From: Croceibacterium selenioxidans
Lineage (GTDB): Bacteria; Pseudomonadota; Alphaproteobacteria; Sphingomonadales; Sphingomonadaceae
Direction: 5' to 3'
DNA: 64,000 bases
Assembly: GCF_018599195.1 (NCBI RefSeq)
Contig: NZ_JAHFVK010000002.1
Coordinates: forward strand, 434,001 to 498,000
Notes under the pieces: model-generated
Told to the model about the DNA's origin: nothing
Databases searched by the model: none
The model's input: only the letters and a program-made list of their open reading frames with translations
Made by a program: the position numbers and the translations under genes
Shown: positions 22,734 through 31,031 of the stretch, piece after piece
How positions within the stretch are numbered: the stretch's first letter is position 1
Layout of the letters: the number at the start of each line of letters is the position of its first letter

Positions 22734-23579
22734 TTAGTCGCGCTTGCGGAACAGCAAGGTCATTCGGTCACTTTCGCCGATCGCCAGCCTTTTCGGCCGC
22801 GTTTCGTCGGTAGCACCTGCCAGCGACGGTGGCAGCTCCCACACCCCTCGCGGATAGTCCTTGGTGTCCTTCGGATTGGCGTTCACTTCGCTCTTGCCGA
22901 CGAGGTCGAAACCATAGGCATCCATCAACGCTATCACGTCACTTTCGCGCATGTAGCCCTTGTTGCCGTCGGTCATCGAATAGGGTGCGTCTTCATTCAT
23001 GCGGTGATCGGTCAGCCCGACCATCCCGCCCGGCTTGAGCATCTTGCGAATTGCCAGCATGTCATCGTGCAGCCAACCGAAGCGGAACTGGTTGTGCATT
23101 TCCCGAAAGATCAGCACCCGGTCGACCGTCCCATCGAGGTTTTCGGGATAGCCGTCGGTATTGAAGGCGGAGATCCGCGCCCCTTCGTCAAGTTTCCACC
23201 CGGCGGCTTGACCCGCAAACTTGTCCGCGAGCCCTCCCATGGAATTGAGGAAATATTGGTTGGTTTCGCCCGTCAGGTCCGGTCCCATGGCGATGTATTG
23301 TCCCTGCGGGCCGAGGTAAGGCACCAGGATGCGGGTGAACCAGCCGCTCGCCGGAAGATAGTCGACCACGGTCATGCCTGGCTGGACCTGGAAGAAGGTC
23401 AGCGTCTCTCCCGGATGACGGTACTGGTCGCGAGCGCGGTCACCGTCCCGGCGGGAATGGGCGAGTACCGCGGACAGCGCCGGGTCCACTGTCGCCTGCT
23501 GAGCCTGAGCTGCGGCAGGCAGCGAAAGGGCGGTTGGGGCGGCCAGGGAAACGGCGGCGGCGAGGAGCATCATGCGCAT
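22734..23579 (-). CDS. Exported class I SAM-dependent methyltransferase-like protein
   Basis: A 281-residue protein with a clear Sec signal peptide (hydrophobic core, cleavage near Ala-Gln-Ala) followed by a Rossmann-type methyltransferase fold: Val-Val-Asp-Tyr-Leu-Pro-Ala-Ser-Gly-Trp-Phe-Thr as motif I, Met-Gly-Pro-Asp, and Met-Leu-Lys-Pro-Gly-Gly-Met-Val-Gly-Leu-Thr-Asp-His-Arg as the late motif. This resembles COG4798-type exported predicted methyltransferases. How S-adenosylmethionine would be available in the periplasm is unclear, so it may be non-catalytic or bind another ligand. The ATG at 23579 starts the signal peptide. It is divergent from msrA, 100 bp apart. Confidence 0.82.
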   Translation of the reverse strand: MRMMLLAAAVSLAAPTALSLPAAAQAQQATVDPALSAVLAHSRRDGDRARDQYRHPGETLTFFQVQPGMTVVDYLPASGWFTRILVPYLGPQGQYIAMGPDLTGETNQYFLNSMGGLADKFAGQAAGWKLDEGARISAFNTDGYPENLDGTVDRVLIFREMHNQFRFGWLHDDMLAIRKMLKPGGMVGLTDHRMNEDAPYSMTDGNKGYMRESDVIALMDAYGFDLVGKSEVNANPKDTKDYPRGVWELPPSLAGATDETRPKRLAIGESDRMTLLFRKRD

Positions 23580-23679
23580 GGTAACTCTCCCGTTGAACTT
23601 ATCCGGCAGCCTAATCGCCACGGGGAGGATGACAAGCGCCCAGGCGCGCCCCATTTGTCGCAACGAAGGAGATCTGAGC

Positions 23680-24216
23680 ATGGCGGATGAAACGGCGATC
23701 GTCGCGGGCGGATGTTTCTGGTGCACCGAAGCGGTGTTCCGTGACGTGATCGGAGTGAGCCAGGTCGAAAGCGGCTACATCGGCGGCACGGTACCGAACC
23801 CCACTTACAAGGAGGTTTGCGGCGGGGACACGGGTCATGCCGAGGCGATCCGTGTGACCTTTGATCCGGAGATCATTTCCTATGCCGAGATCCTCGACGT
23901 GTTCATGGGCACACATGACCCGACGCAGCTTAACCGCCAGGGTAACGATGTCGGCACCCAGTACCGCAGCGCGATCTTTCCGCTGAACGAGGGGCAGTTC
24001 TCCGAGGCGGAAGCCGCTATCGAGCGGGCCAACGCCGACCATGGCGGAAAGGTCGTCACCACCATCGAAGGGCCGGCCGAGTGGTATCCGGCCGAGGATT
24101 ACCACCAGGAATACTGGGAAGGCGAAGGCCAGCGAAATCCCTACTGTCTCGCGGTGATCCCGCCCAAGCTGCTCAAGCTGCGCAAGAGCTTTCAGGCAAA
24201 GGTGAAGTCAACTTGA
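23680..24216 (+). CDS. msrA: Peptide-methionine (S)-S-oxide reductase MsrA
   Basis: A 178-residue enzyme reducing the S epimer of methionine sulfoxide. It has the catalytic Gly-Gly-Cys-Phe-Trp-Cys-Thr-Glu motif near residues 10-17, Gly-Tyr-Ile-Gly-Gly, His-Asp-Pro-Thr-Gln-Leu-Asn-Arg-Gln-Gly-Asn-Asp-Val-Gly-Thr-Gln-Tyr-Arg-Ser and Ala-Glu-Asp-Tyr-His-Gln-Glu-Tyr. There is no signal peptide, so it is cytoplasmic. An AAGGAGA ribosome site sits 8 nt before the ATG. MsrB is encoded separately at 40469-40870. Confidence 0.96.
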   Translation: MADETAIVAGGCFWCTEAVFRDVIGVSQVESGYIGGTVPNPTYKEVCGGDTGHAEAIRVTFDPEIISYAEILDVFMGTHDPTQLNRQGNDVGTQYRSAIFPLNEGQFSEAEAAIERANADHGGKVVTTIEGPAEWYPAEDYHQEYWEGEGQRNPYCLAVIPPKLLKLRKSFQAKVKST

Positions 24217-24241
24217 GGTTGCGTCCCTCAAACCTTTTAAA

Positions 24242-25504
24242 TTAACCTTTATTAATAAGTCGGGCGATGAAGAATCCGTCCAGGCCGCCTTTGTCGAGTA
24301 GCATGCCCGGATCGGTCCGTAGCCAGCCTTCCGGGGACGGAACGAGGCCGCCGGGCAATTCTTCGCCCCGGATGGGATCGAGTTCGACCCCCTCAACCGG
24401 AAGTCGTTCCTCGCCCTCCTCCCTCTCAAGCGAGCAGGTTGCGTAGATCAGGCGCCCGCCAGGCTTCAGCCAGCCGCTCGCCCGCTCAAGCAGCTTCGCT
24501 TGAAGCTCGGCCATCTCAGCGATCTGCCGTTCACCGATGCGATGGAGCACGTCGGGATGGCGCCGGGCGGTTCCGGTCGCGGTGCATGGCGCGTCGAGCA
24601 GGATGGCATCAAATGGTGCTTCGGGTTGCCACGTCAGGGCGTCGGCTACGATCACTTCGGCGTCGAGACCGGTCCGGGAGAGGTTCTCGCGCAGCCGCTC
24701 CAGCCGCCGTTTGCTGACGTCGAGCGCCGTCACCTGCCAGCCCGCAGCGGCGAGCTGCAGTGTCTTGCCCCCCGGGGCCGCGCAAAGATCGAGGACACGG
24801 CGGCCTTCGCCGGGCCCCAGCAATCTTGCGGGCAACGAGGCGGCGAAATCCTGGACCCACCATCCGCCCTCGGCGAAGCCCGAGATGTCGGTGACGGCGG
24901 TTCCGCGGGGCAAGCGGACGTGGCCGAGGGCAAGGCTCTCTCCTCCCAGCCGCTCGACCCAGGCGCCTGTTCCGGCGGGGTCCTGCAGTTCGAGATCGAG
25001 GGGCGGTGGCGCGGCCAGACCAGCGGCGATCGCCGTCGCCCGATCGCCCCATCTCTCGGCCACGGACTCCGGGAGCGTTGGGATGGATGGCAGTGCTGCC
25101 TCTCCACGAACCAGCGCCCCGAACACTCCGTGCGCCAGTCTGCGTGGCCCACCCGTCAACAACGCCAGCCCCGTCGCGACCACGGCATGGGGCGGGGTGT
25201 CCAGCCTCAACCATTGGGCCAGCATCATCCGCAATACGGTTCGCGCCTTGGCATCGTCAGCCAGGCGCAAGCGAGTCGCAGAATCGATCAAGGCGTCGAG
25301 ATCGGGCAGCCAGCGCAAGACTTCGCTCGCGATCGCGCGGGCGAGTGCCGAATCGGAGCTGGTCAGGAGGCCACCGGTGGCCGCGCCCGCCGCCTGGTCG
25401 AGCGTCTCCCCGCGCCGTAGGACGGCATCGAGCAACCGCAAGGCCGCCCGGCGGGCTTCGAGGCCCTGAATCTCTACGGGCCGTTTGCCTTCGTTGCGCT
25501 TCAT
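24242..25504 (-). CDS. rsmB: 16S rRNA (cytosine-C5)-methyltransferase, RsmB type
   Basis: A 420-residue enzyme with an N-terminal NusB-like RNA-binding domain (about 12-135) and a C-terminal Rossmann m5C methyltransferase domain. SAM motif I Val-Leu-Asp-Leu-Cys-Ala-Ala-Pro-Gly-Gly-Lys-Thr, the catalytic Leu-Leu-Asp-Ala-Pro-Cys-Thr-Ala-Thr-Gly-Thr-Ala-Arg-Arg-His-Pro-Asp and the second Cys in Tyr-Ala-Thr-Cys-Ser-Leu are intact. The NusB-like fusion identifies the RsmB/Fmu group that modifies C967 (E. coli numbering). Start ATG at 25504 is divergent from the SDHAF4 gene. Confidence 0.93.
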   Translation of the reverse strand: MKRNEGKRPVEIQGLEARRAALRLLDAVLRRGETLDQAAGAATGGLLTSSDSALARAIASEVLRWLPDLDALIDSATRLRLADDAKARTVLRMMLAQWLRLDTPPHAVVATGLALLTGGPRRLAHGVFGALVRGEAALPSIPTLPESVAERWGDRATAIAAGLAAPPPLDLELQDPAGTGAWVERLGGESLALGHVRLPRGTAVTDISGFAEGGWWVQDFAASLPARLLGPGEGRRVLDLCAAPGGKTLQLAAAGWQVTALDVSKRRLERLRENLSRTGLDAEVIVADALTWQPEAPFDAILLDAPCTATGTARRHPDVLHRIGERQIAEMAELQAKLLERASGWLKPGGRLIYATCSLEREEGEERLPVEGVELDPIRGEELPGGLVPSPEGWLRTDPGMLLDKGGLDGFFIARLINKG

Positions 25505-25558
25505 CGCGCCCCTCTAGAGACAGTTGCGCCGGACCGCTACCCGGCCCATCTAACGCCA

Positions 25559-25717
25559 ATGACCAAGCGCGCCACCCACCGGCCCGGCCCCTTCAGCAAG
25601 CCTGGCCACTGGAATGAAGACCCGCCTCCGGCACCGAAGCCGGTCGACGATACCGAGGAGCTGAGCCCAACGCGCTATGGCGATTGGGTGAAGAAAGGCA
25701 TCGCGATCGACTTCTGA
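25559..25717 (+). CDS. DUF1674 / SDHAF4-type succinate dehydrogenase assembly factor
   Basis: A 52-residue protein ending Pro-Thr-Arg-Tyr-Gly-Asp-Trp-Val-Lys-Lys-Gly-Ile-Ala-Ile-Asp-Phe, the DUF1674 signature of the mitochondrial and alphaproteobacterial SDH assembly factor 4, which protects the flavinated SdhA before it joins SdhB. The N-terminal part is basic and Pro-rich. The ATG at 25559 lies 54 bp from the divergent rsmB start. Normal length for the family. Confidence 0.88.
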   Translation: MTKRATHRPGPFSKPGHWNEDPPPAPKPVDDTEELSPTRYGDWVKKGIAIDF

Positions 25718-25931
25718 GGCGCTCAATCGGGCGTGGTTAATTTCGAGCCACCGCTCTGTTAACTATCGGTTGGGACTTCGAACGTAATTGCAGGAACGTC
25801 GTGGCGGCGAGTCGATCGGTTGCCCCGCTACAAGACCTGCGCGACCACGACATGATGGAAAAGGGTTATTATTCATCAACCAGAAGGCTGGGCCGCGTCA
25901 TAATAGGCTCACCTTACATGTGAGCACCTGT

Positions 25932-26141
25932 ATGAACCGCAGCGAGCTTTCAGGGTCCGAGCTCGATGAAGATTGGACCGGCCTCTTCTTCAGCCTGATA
26001 GACGGGCAGGTCTGTGCCTGTTGGCACGACCAGGAATACATCGTCAGGCTGGCGGGCCTCGATGAGGCCGAGGCGGCCATGCGCCATTTCCAGGAACAGA
26101 CGAAAGTCGGCGAACGCCTGAACGGCGGATCGTCCGATTAG
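25932..26141 (+). CDS. Small hypothetical protein, 69 residues
   Basis: A short acidic soluble protein with the segment Asp-Trp-Thr-Gly-Leu-Phe-Phe-Ser-Leu-Ile-Asp-Gly-Gln-Val-Cys-Ala-Cys-Trp-His-Asp and an Ala/Glu-rich helix at the C terminus. No named family recognised. The chosen ATG at 25932 opens the compositionally protein-like part; upstream in-frame sequence looks noncoding. Its stop overlaps the convergent NTF2-like gene by 4 nt. The preceding 214 bp hold nothing I can identify. Confidence 0.5.
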   Translation: MNRSELSGSELDEDWTGLFFSLIDGQVCACWHDQEYIVRLAGLDEAEAAMRHFQEQTKVGERLNGGSSD

Positions 26142-26497
26142 ATGGGCCGGGCCGTATCGAAAGACTGGACGAAGCTCTCCAGCTTTCCCGCGTCGTTGAC
26201 TTCGAATGTCGCCACGACATCCAGACTGTAGCGTTCGCCATTCATCGTGAAGCGATCGACGCGCTCCACGACTACCGAGGCCCCCTCGCAAGTCAGCCCC
26301 GAGATATCCCACTCCCGGTCCGTATAAGCCTGCCGTTCGGCTTCGAACAACGCCTTGATCGCCCCGAGCCCACGACGCACCAGACGTGGATCCTCATAAA
26401 CGATGTTGTCGCTAAGCAGAGGTTTCAGGTTTTCGAAATCGCCCGACCGAATGGCTGCCAACGCTTCGAGCGCTATTTCTTCGGGCGACTTGGTCAC
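26138..26497 (-). CDS. NTF2-like / limonene-epoxide-hydrolase-type small protein
   Basis: A 119-residue protein of the SnoaL/NTF2 cone-shaped fold: an N-terminal helix (Glu-Ile-Ala-Leu-Glu-Ala-Leu-Ala-Ala-Ile), Asp-Asn-Ile-Val-Tyr-Glu-Asp-Pro, the helix Gly-Ala-Ile-Lys-Ala-Leu-Phe-Glu, and beta strands with Val-Val-Val-Glu-Arg-Val-Asp-Arg-Phe. This Arg/Asp pattern resembles limonene-1,2-epoxide hydrolases. Substrate unknown. It differs from the two NTF2-like proteins at 43-44 kb. Confidence 0.72.
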   Translation of the reverse strand: MTKSPEEIALEALAAIRSGDFENLKPLLSDNIVYEDPRLVRRGLGAIKALFEAERQAYTDREWDISGLTCEGASVVVERVDRFTMNGERYSLDVVATFEVNDAGKLESFVQSFDTARPI

Positions 26498-26689
26498 TCA
26501 TCCCCCATTCTTGTCTCTAAGCACACATTTCTTGATTAATTCCGTCATGTTATCGGTCTTGCGGCCGGGTTGCAATTGCGAGCCCTGTCGTTTGCCGCGA
26601 CAATGCACACTTCCGTCGAATCTTCCTCTTGTCTGGCGCAGGCCAAACTTCGATAGCGCGCCGAAATCCGGTTCGAGCGAGGAGAGGCC

Positions 26690-27445
26690 ATGAACCTTCA
26701 AAGTCGCGGGGTGAAAGCCATCCTGCCCGCCATCGGCATCGGCGGCGCGCTGGCGCTCGCCGCCTGCACGGCGCAGCAAGCGGAACGCAGCGCCACACAG
26801 GCCGTGGCACCCATCCCTCAGCATCGGCCAACAGGCGCGGTGCCCGGCGGCATCGTTCGCGAGGGCGGCACGATCGCCAGCATGGCGGATCAGTATTCGC
26901 ACCCCCGTTCGGGAGCCGTCGCAGCCGCGGGAGCCAGCGCTTGGGTCCGGCCTGCGCCGCCACCCGCTTTCGTCGCGACCGGGCCCATGCCCGCCGCCGA
27001 TGCGCCTGCACCGCAACCGGCGGCCGTAGCCAATCGCCAGCCGAGCGCTCCAGCACCCGCCCCAGCCCCGGTCCCGGCCGCCGTCGCCAATCGCCAAGCG
27101 AGCGCGCCGGCGCCCGCCCGGGCCGCGAACGCGGCGGATCTCGTGCGTCCGGAGGCAGCCGCCCCCGATGCGCCGGCTGCCGCCCCGGCACAGGACCCGG
27201 CCGTGCGCACGGCGGGCCTCAAGCTCTTCAACGACTACTCCTGCAGCGCCTGCCACTCGTTGGCCGATGCCAAGGCGGCCGGCTCGATCGGCCCGTCGCT
27301 GGATCGCAATTCGCGGCTGACCAAGGACTACGTGGTCGACATTCTCACTAACGGCCGCGGCGCCATGCCGGCCTTCGCCGGACAGATGACTGACGCGCAG
27401 CTCGGCGCCCTGGCCGAATATATCGTCCAGTTCACTCGCAAGTAG
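26690..27445 (+). CDS. c-type cytochrome with lipoprotein signal and Pro/Ala linker
   Basis: A 251-residue protein with a lipoprotein-type signal (Ala-Leu-Ala-Leu-Ala-Ala-Cys), a long low-complexity linker (about 65-165) containing two copies of Ala-Val-Ala-Asn-Arg-Gln separated by Pro/Ala repeats, and a C-terminal cytochrome c domain: haem site Cys-Ser-Ala-Cys-His and distal Met in Gly-Ala-Met-Pro-Ala-Phe. It is a membrane-tethered single-haem electron carrier. An AGGAGAGG ribosome site precedes the ATG. Converges on the GGDEF/EAL gene. Confidence 0.85.
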   Translation: MNLQSRGVKAILPAIGIGGALALAACTAQQAERSATQAVAPIPQHRPTGAVPGGIVREGGTIASMADQYSHPRSGAVAAAGASAWVRPAPPPAFVATGPMPAADAPAPQPAAVANRQPSAPAPAPAPVPAAVANRQASAPAPARAANAADLVRPEAAAPDAPAAAPAQDPAVRTAGLKLFNDYSCSACHSLADAKAAGSIGPSLDRNSRLTKDYVVDILTNGRGAMPAFAGQMTDAQLGALAEYIVQFTRK

Positions 27446-27458
27446 GCCTTGCCCGAAA

Positions 27459-27494
27459 GCTTCCGCCGCTTTGAGACGTTCAGGCGGCGGAAGC
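27459..27494. terminator. Bidirectional terminator hairpin
   Basis: An 11-bp perfect stem GCTTCCGCCGC (27459-27469) with GCGGCGGAAGC (27484-27494) between the cytochrome c gene and the convergent GGDEF/EAL gene. The right arm lies within the last codons of the latter. No long T-run follows on either strand. Confidence 0.55.
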
Positions 27495-29960
27495 CGGACG
27501 ACAGGATAGGGCGGGATCGAATTCGGCGGACGGGTGCGCAAACAGGTAACCCTGCCCGTAAACACAGCCTAGTTCGCGCAGCCGCTCCATTTGGGCCCGG
27601 GTTTCGATCCCTTCGGCTACCACTCGTTTCTTCAATCCGTGCCCAAGGGCGATGACTGCGCGGACGATCTCTTCGCTTTCGCCGTCGTCGAGCAGGCCCG
27701 AAATGAACGACCGATCGATCTTGAGAATGTCGACCGGAATTTCCTTCAGGTGGACGAGCGAGGCGTAGCCGGTCCCGAAATCGTCGAGCGCGATCTGCAC
27801 CCCGGCTTCATGAAGCACGCGCAGGGCAGCCGTCGGATCGTTGACCGCCTTGGCCAGGATGGTCCCTTCGGTTACCTCAATGCACAGCGACCCCGGCGAA
27901 ACCCCGGCCTCATGCAGCTTGGTGAGCAATTGCTCGGCGCTTTCCCGGCCCCGCAAGTCCATCGCGGTGAAGTTCACGGCCAGCGCCACCTGACTGCCCG
28001 GGACGCGACGGCTTAGCTCGTCGATCGCGAGATCGATGACCCGTTTCTGGACCGCCGAGCCGCAGTCCCCATCTTCCATGACACCGCCGAACGAGTCCGG
28101 TGTGAGCATTCCCCGTTGTGGATGATTCCAGCGCAGCAGCGCCTCCACGCTCACCAGCGTGCCCGTCCCGAGGTGGACGATCGGCTGGAAATGCAGGGCG
28201 AACTCGCTCCGGTCGAGGCCGGCCGTTGCCTCCCGGATCAGGTCGACCCGGTTTTCGGTTTGCAACCTGAGACGGCCGTCGAATTCCAGCCGCCGCCCTC
28301 GCCCGAGACGCTTGGCTTCGTAGAGCGCGATGTCGGCTTGCTGAAAAAGGTCCGTCGCGGCGCTCGCGCCGAGAGAACTGGCCGTTCCGATACTGAGCGA
28401 GAGCGAGCCCTGGAAGCTGCCGTGCGACCAGGTAGCCCCCTGCATGCGATCGAGTGCGTCGATGACCAGCAGTCGGGCTCCGAGCTCATCCTCGCACAGG
28501 ATGGCGAACTCATCACCGCCGATGCGGGCGCAGGAGACCTGATCGCTCGACATCGTTCCCAGCCGCTCTCCGATATGACGCAACAGGACGTCACCGGCAT
28601 CATGCCCCTGACGGTCGTTGATTTCCTTCAGGTAATCCACGTCGATCAGCATGAGCGTAAAGCTGGCCCGTCGGCCGAACAACTCGCGCAGTTGCGCGTG
28701 GAACAGCGCTCTGTTGCCCAGGCCCGTGAGGAAGTCGGAATGGGCGGCGCGCTGCAGCGTCTCACGCTCGATCTCCATCCCGCGGGCACTGGCCTCCGCC
28801 GCATCGCGCTCCTTGCGCAAGGCGATGAAACGGCTGGCGATGGCGAATGAAAAGACCATCGCTTCGAGACCGATGGAGCCGAAAGTGGCCATGTCCACCC
28901 AGTCATTCTGGCCCGTGAGGCCGAAGTTGCGGGCGGCGCGCAGGGCGAAGACCGCGATGACCGGGGTCCACCCGACCATGTAGATCCATACCACCCGGCT
29001 CCCCCGCCAGGCCGCGACCGAGATCACCGCCATCGAGGTGCCGACGCTGGCGATCATGGCGAGGTTGAGCAGGAGATCGCTGACCGAGGCCGGAACCAGC
29101 CGTTCGTCGATCGCAAGGATTCCGGCGACCACCGCGGCGCAGGCCCAGAACCGCACGAGCAAGACCAGGCGTCGCGGAACGGTTCGGCTCTCAAGCACAG
29201 AGATCAGGAACAGCGCGGCGAGCGCGATCAGCATGCCCACCAAGCCGTTATTGAGCCGCACCGCCAACGGTCCGGCGAGGCCCGGGAAGGCGTAGGCACC
29301 GAGGTTCGACCAGCTCAGCCCATAGGCCAAGGCCACGGTGACCCAGCCAAGGTAGAAGCGCTGAAAGCTGCTCCTCTGCCCAAAATGGACCAGCAGGTTG
29401 TAGGCCAGGGCCGACGCGAGCAAGCCCACGTAGATGCCCATCAGGATCAGCCAGCGCCCCTCCAGTACGGCGGAGCGATCGGCGCTGGCAGCCGTGACCT
29501 TGCGCATGAGCGCAAGATCGTCGAGGCCCCTGAAGCCGATTGCCAGACTGCGGATTTGCTGGCCGGCAGGAGCGATCTCGAACTTGAGCACGGCACCGGC
29601 CGCCCAGTTCTGCCCCAGATCGTTGCCCCGCCGGGCGAGGACGATTTCCCTGCCGTCGATCGTCGTTATCACCGTCCTGATCTCGGCGAACCGCACCTGG
29701 TCGATCAGCAGGTGCCAGTTGGCCGGCAGGTCCTTGAGACGGCTAGGATCGTTTAGTTGCAGCCAGGTCCAATCGCGGTCGTGCGGCTGGCCTGCGGGCA
29801 CGGCGGAGGCGTCCGCTTGCGAAAGGTCCGGGCGCAGGTGGATTTCTGCGGCGTAGGACGGTGGCGTTCCCAGGCAAAGCAGCAACGCCGCCCAAAGCGG
29901 ACCCCAACGCCGCAGCAAAATAGCCACCATTCCCGACCCCATCAGACCCTTTGGCGACAA
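27480..29960 (-). CDS. 7TMR-DISM diguanylate cyclase/phosphodiesterase (GGDEF-EAL)
   Basis: An 826-residue membrane sensor. A signal peptide (about 1-38) is followed by a periplasmic 7TMR-DISMED2-like beta domain (40-165), seven membrane helices (168-375), a short coiled linker, a GGDEF domain with the intact Gly-Gly-Asp-Glu-Phe at 481-485, and an EAL domain with intact Glu-Ala-Leu at 606-608 and Asp-Asp-Phe-Gly-Thr-Gly-Tyr-Ala-Ser further on. Both c-di-GMP-making and -degrading sites look competent. The RxxD inhibitory site normally upstream of GGDEF is missing. The periplasmic domain type often binds carbohydrates or lipids. A single gene with no obvious operon partner. Confidence 0.92.
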   Translation of the reverse strand: MSPKGLMGSGMVAILLRRWGPLWAALLLCLGTPPSYAAEIHLRPDLSQADASAVPAGQPHDRDWTWLQLNDPSRLKDLPANWHLLIDQVRFAEIRTVITTIDGREIVLARRGNDLGQNWAAGAVLKFEIAPAGQQIRSLAIGFRGLDDLALMRKVTAASADRSAVLEGRWLILMGIYVGLLASALAYNLLVHFGQRSSFQRFYLGWVTVALAYGLSWSNLGAYAFPGLAGPLAVRLNNGLVGMLIALAALFLISVLESRTVPRRLVLLVRFWACAAVVAGILAIDERLVPASVSDLLLNLAMIASVGTSMAVISVAAWRGSRVVWIYMVGWTPVIAVFALRAARNFGLTGQNDWVDMATFGSIGLEAMVFSFAIASRFIALRKERDAAEASARGMEIERETLQRAAHSDFLTGLGNRALFHAQLRELFGRRASFTLMLIDVDYLKEINDRQGHDAGDVLLRHIGERLGTMSSDQVSCARIGGDEFAILCEDELGARLLVIDALDRMQGATWSHGSFQGSLSLSIGTASSLGASAATDLFQQADIALYEAKRLGRGRRLEFDGRLRLQTENRVDLIREATAGLDRSEFALHFQPIVHLGTGTLVSVEALLRWNHPQRGMLTPDSFGGVMEDGDCGSAVQKRVIDLAIDELSRRVPGSQVALAVNFTAMDLRGRESAEQLLTKLHEAGVSPGSLCIEVTEGTILAKAVNDPTAALRVLHEAGVQIALDDFGTGYASLVHLKEIPVDILKIDRSFISGLLDDGESEEIVRAVIALGHGLKKRVVAEGIETRAQMERLRELGCVYGQGYLFAHPSAEFDPALSCRPASAA

Positions 29961-30026
29961 AGGCTTGGAAATCAGGTTAACGCGAGGGCGACTTTCTTAC
30001 ATGCAATCCGAAGGTTAGGGCTCACC

Positions 30027-31031
30027 TCAGAGCCATCCTTCCAATTCGCGCCGGACGAGCGTTTCGAGCATGTCCATCCCCACCATCTCGGCGTTGAGGC
30101 AGGGCAATGCGGCAAACGCCTCTCCCCCCGCCCCCATGAACTGGTCGCGACCGCGGATGGCCAGTTCCTCCAGAGTTTCCAGGCAATCGGCCGCAAAACC
30201 CGGCGCCGCCACCGCCATGCGTCGGGTGCCCCGCTTCGCTTCCTCGACAAGGACCGCATCGGTTGCGGGTTCGAGCCACTTGGCCCGTCCGAAACGCGAC
30301 TGGAACGTGGTGACGAAACGCAAGTTCGGCCGGGCGAGGGCCGCCTCCAGCAAGCGAGCGGTTTCCAGGCAATGAGAGTAATAGGGATCACCCAGCGTCC
30401 TGGTCCGCTCGGGCATGCCGTGGAAGCTCAACAGGAGCACTTCGGGCTCGAACGGCAAAGCATCCATCCGCGCGCTCAGGTCGGCCGCCAGGGCGCGGAT
30501 ATAAGCCGGATCGTCATAGTACGGCGGCAGGACGCGCAGCGTGGGTTGGGCCCGCATGGCCTTGAGGGCATCGCCGACGGCATCGACGACCGTTGCCGTG
30601 GTGGCACCACAATACTGCGGGTAGAGCGGCGCCAACAGGATCCGTTCGCAACCCGCATCCATCAGGGCCCTGATCTGCGTGGCGATCGCCGGTTGGCCAT
30701 AGCGCATCGCATAAGCGACACGCACCGCGTCTCCCATCCGCGCCTGCAGTCTGGCCGCCTGCTCTGCTGTAATTGCCGCCAATGGGGAACCCGCCTCGGT
30801 CCAGACCTGCTGATAGGCATGCGCCGATTTCTTCGGCCGCGTGTTGAGGATGATACCGCGCAGGATGGGCTGCCAGGCGATCGGCGGGATCTCGACCACC
30901 CGCCGATCCGACAGGAACTCGCGCAGATAGCGCTTCACGGCTTGGGGCGTTGGTGCGTCGGGGGTGCCGAGGTTGACCAGCAGCACGCCGATCCCGTTGC
31001 CCGGCGCAGTTGGAGAGGTAGGCAGACTCAT
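30027..31031 (-). CDS. hemH: Ferrochelatase
   Basis: A 334-residue enzyme inserting Fe2+ into protoporphyrin IX, the last step of haem synthesis. It shows Leu-Leu-Val-Asn-Leu-Gly-Thr-Pro at the start, Ala-Pro-Leu-Tyr-Pro-Gln-Tyr, the metal-binding His in Ser-Phe-His-Gly-Met-Pro-Glu-Arg, Thr-Thr-Phe-Gln-Ser-Arg-Phe-Gly and the Glu in Leu-Glu-Thr-Leu-Glu-Glu. The ATG overlaps the stop of the upstream Mo-hydroxylase gene by 3 nt within an ATGA, so it is co-translated with it. Confidence 0.96.
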   Translation of the reverse strand: MSLPTSPTAPGNGIGVLLVNLGTPDAPTPQAVKRYLREFLSDRRVVEIPPIAWQPILRGIILNTRPKKSAHAYQQVWTEAGSPLAAITAEQAARLQARMGDAVRVAYAMRYGQPAIATQIRALMDAGCERILLAPLYPQYCGATTATVVDAVGDALKAMRAQPTLRVLPPYYDDPAYIRALAADLSARMDALPFEPEVLLLSFHGMPERTRTLGDPYYSHCLETARLLEAALARPNLRFVTTFQSRFGRAKWLEPATDAVLVEEAKRGTRRMAVAAPGFAADCLETLEELAIRGRDQFMGAGGEAFAALPCLNAEMVGMDMLETLVRRELEGWL

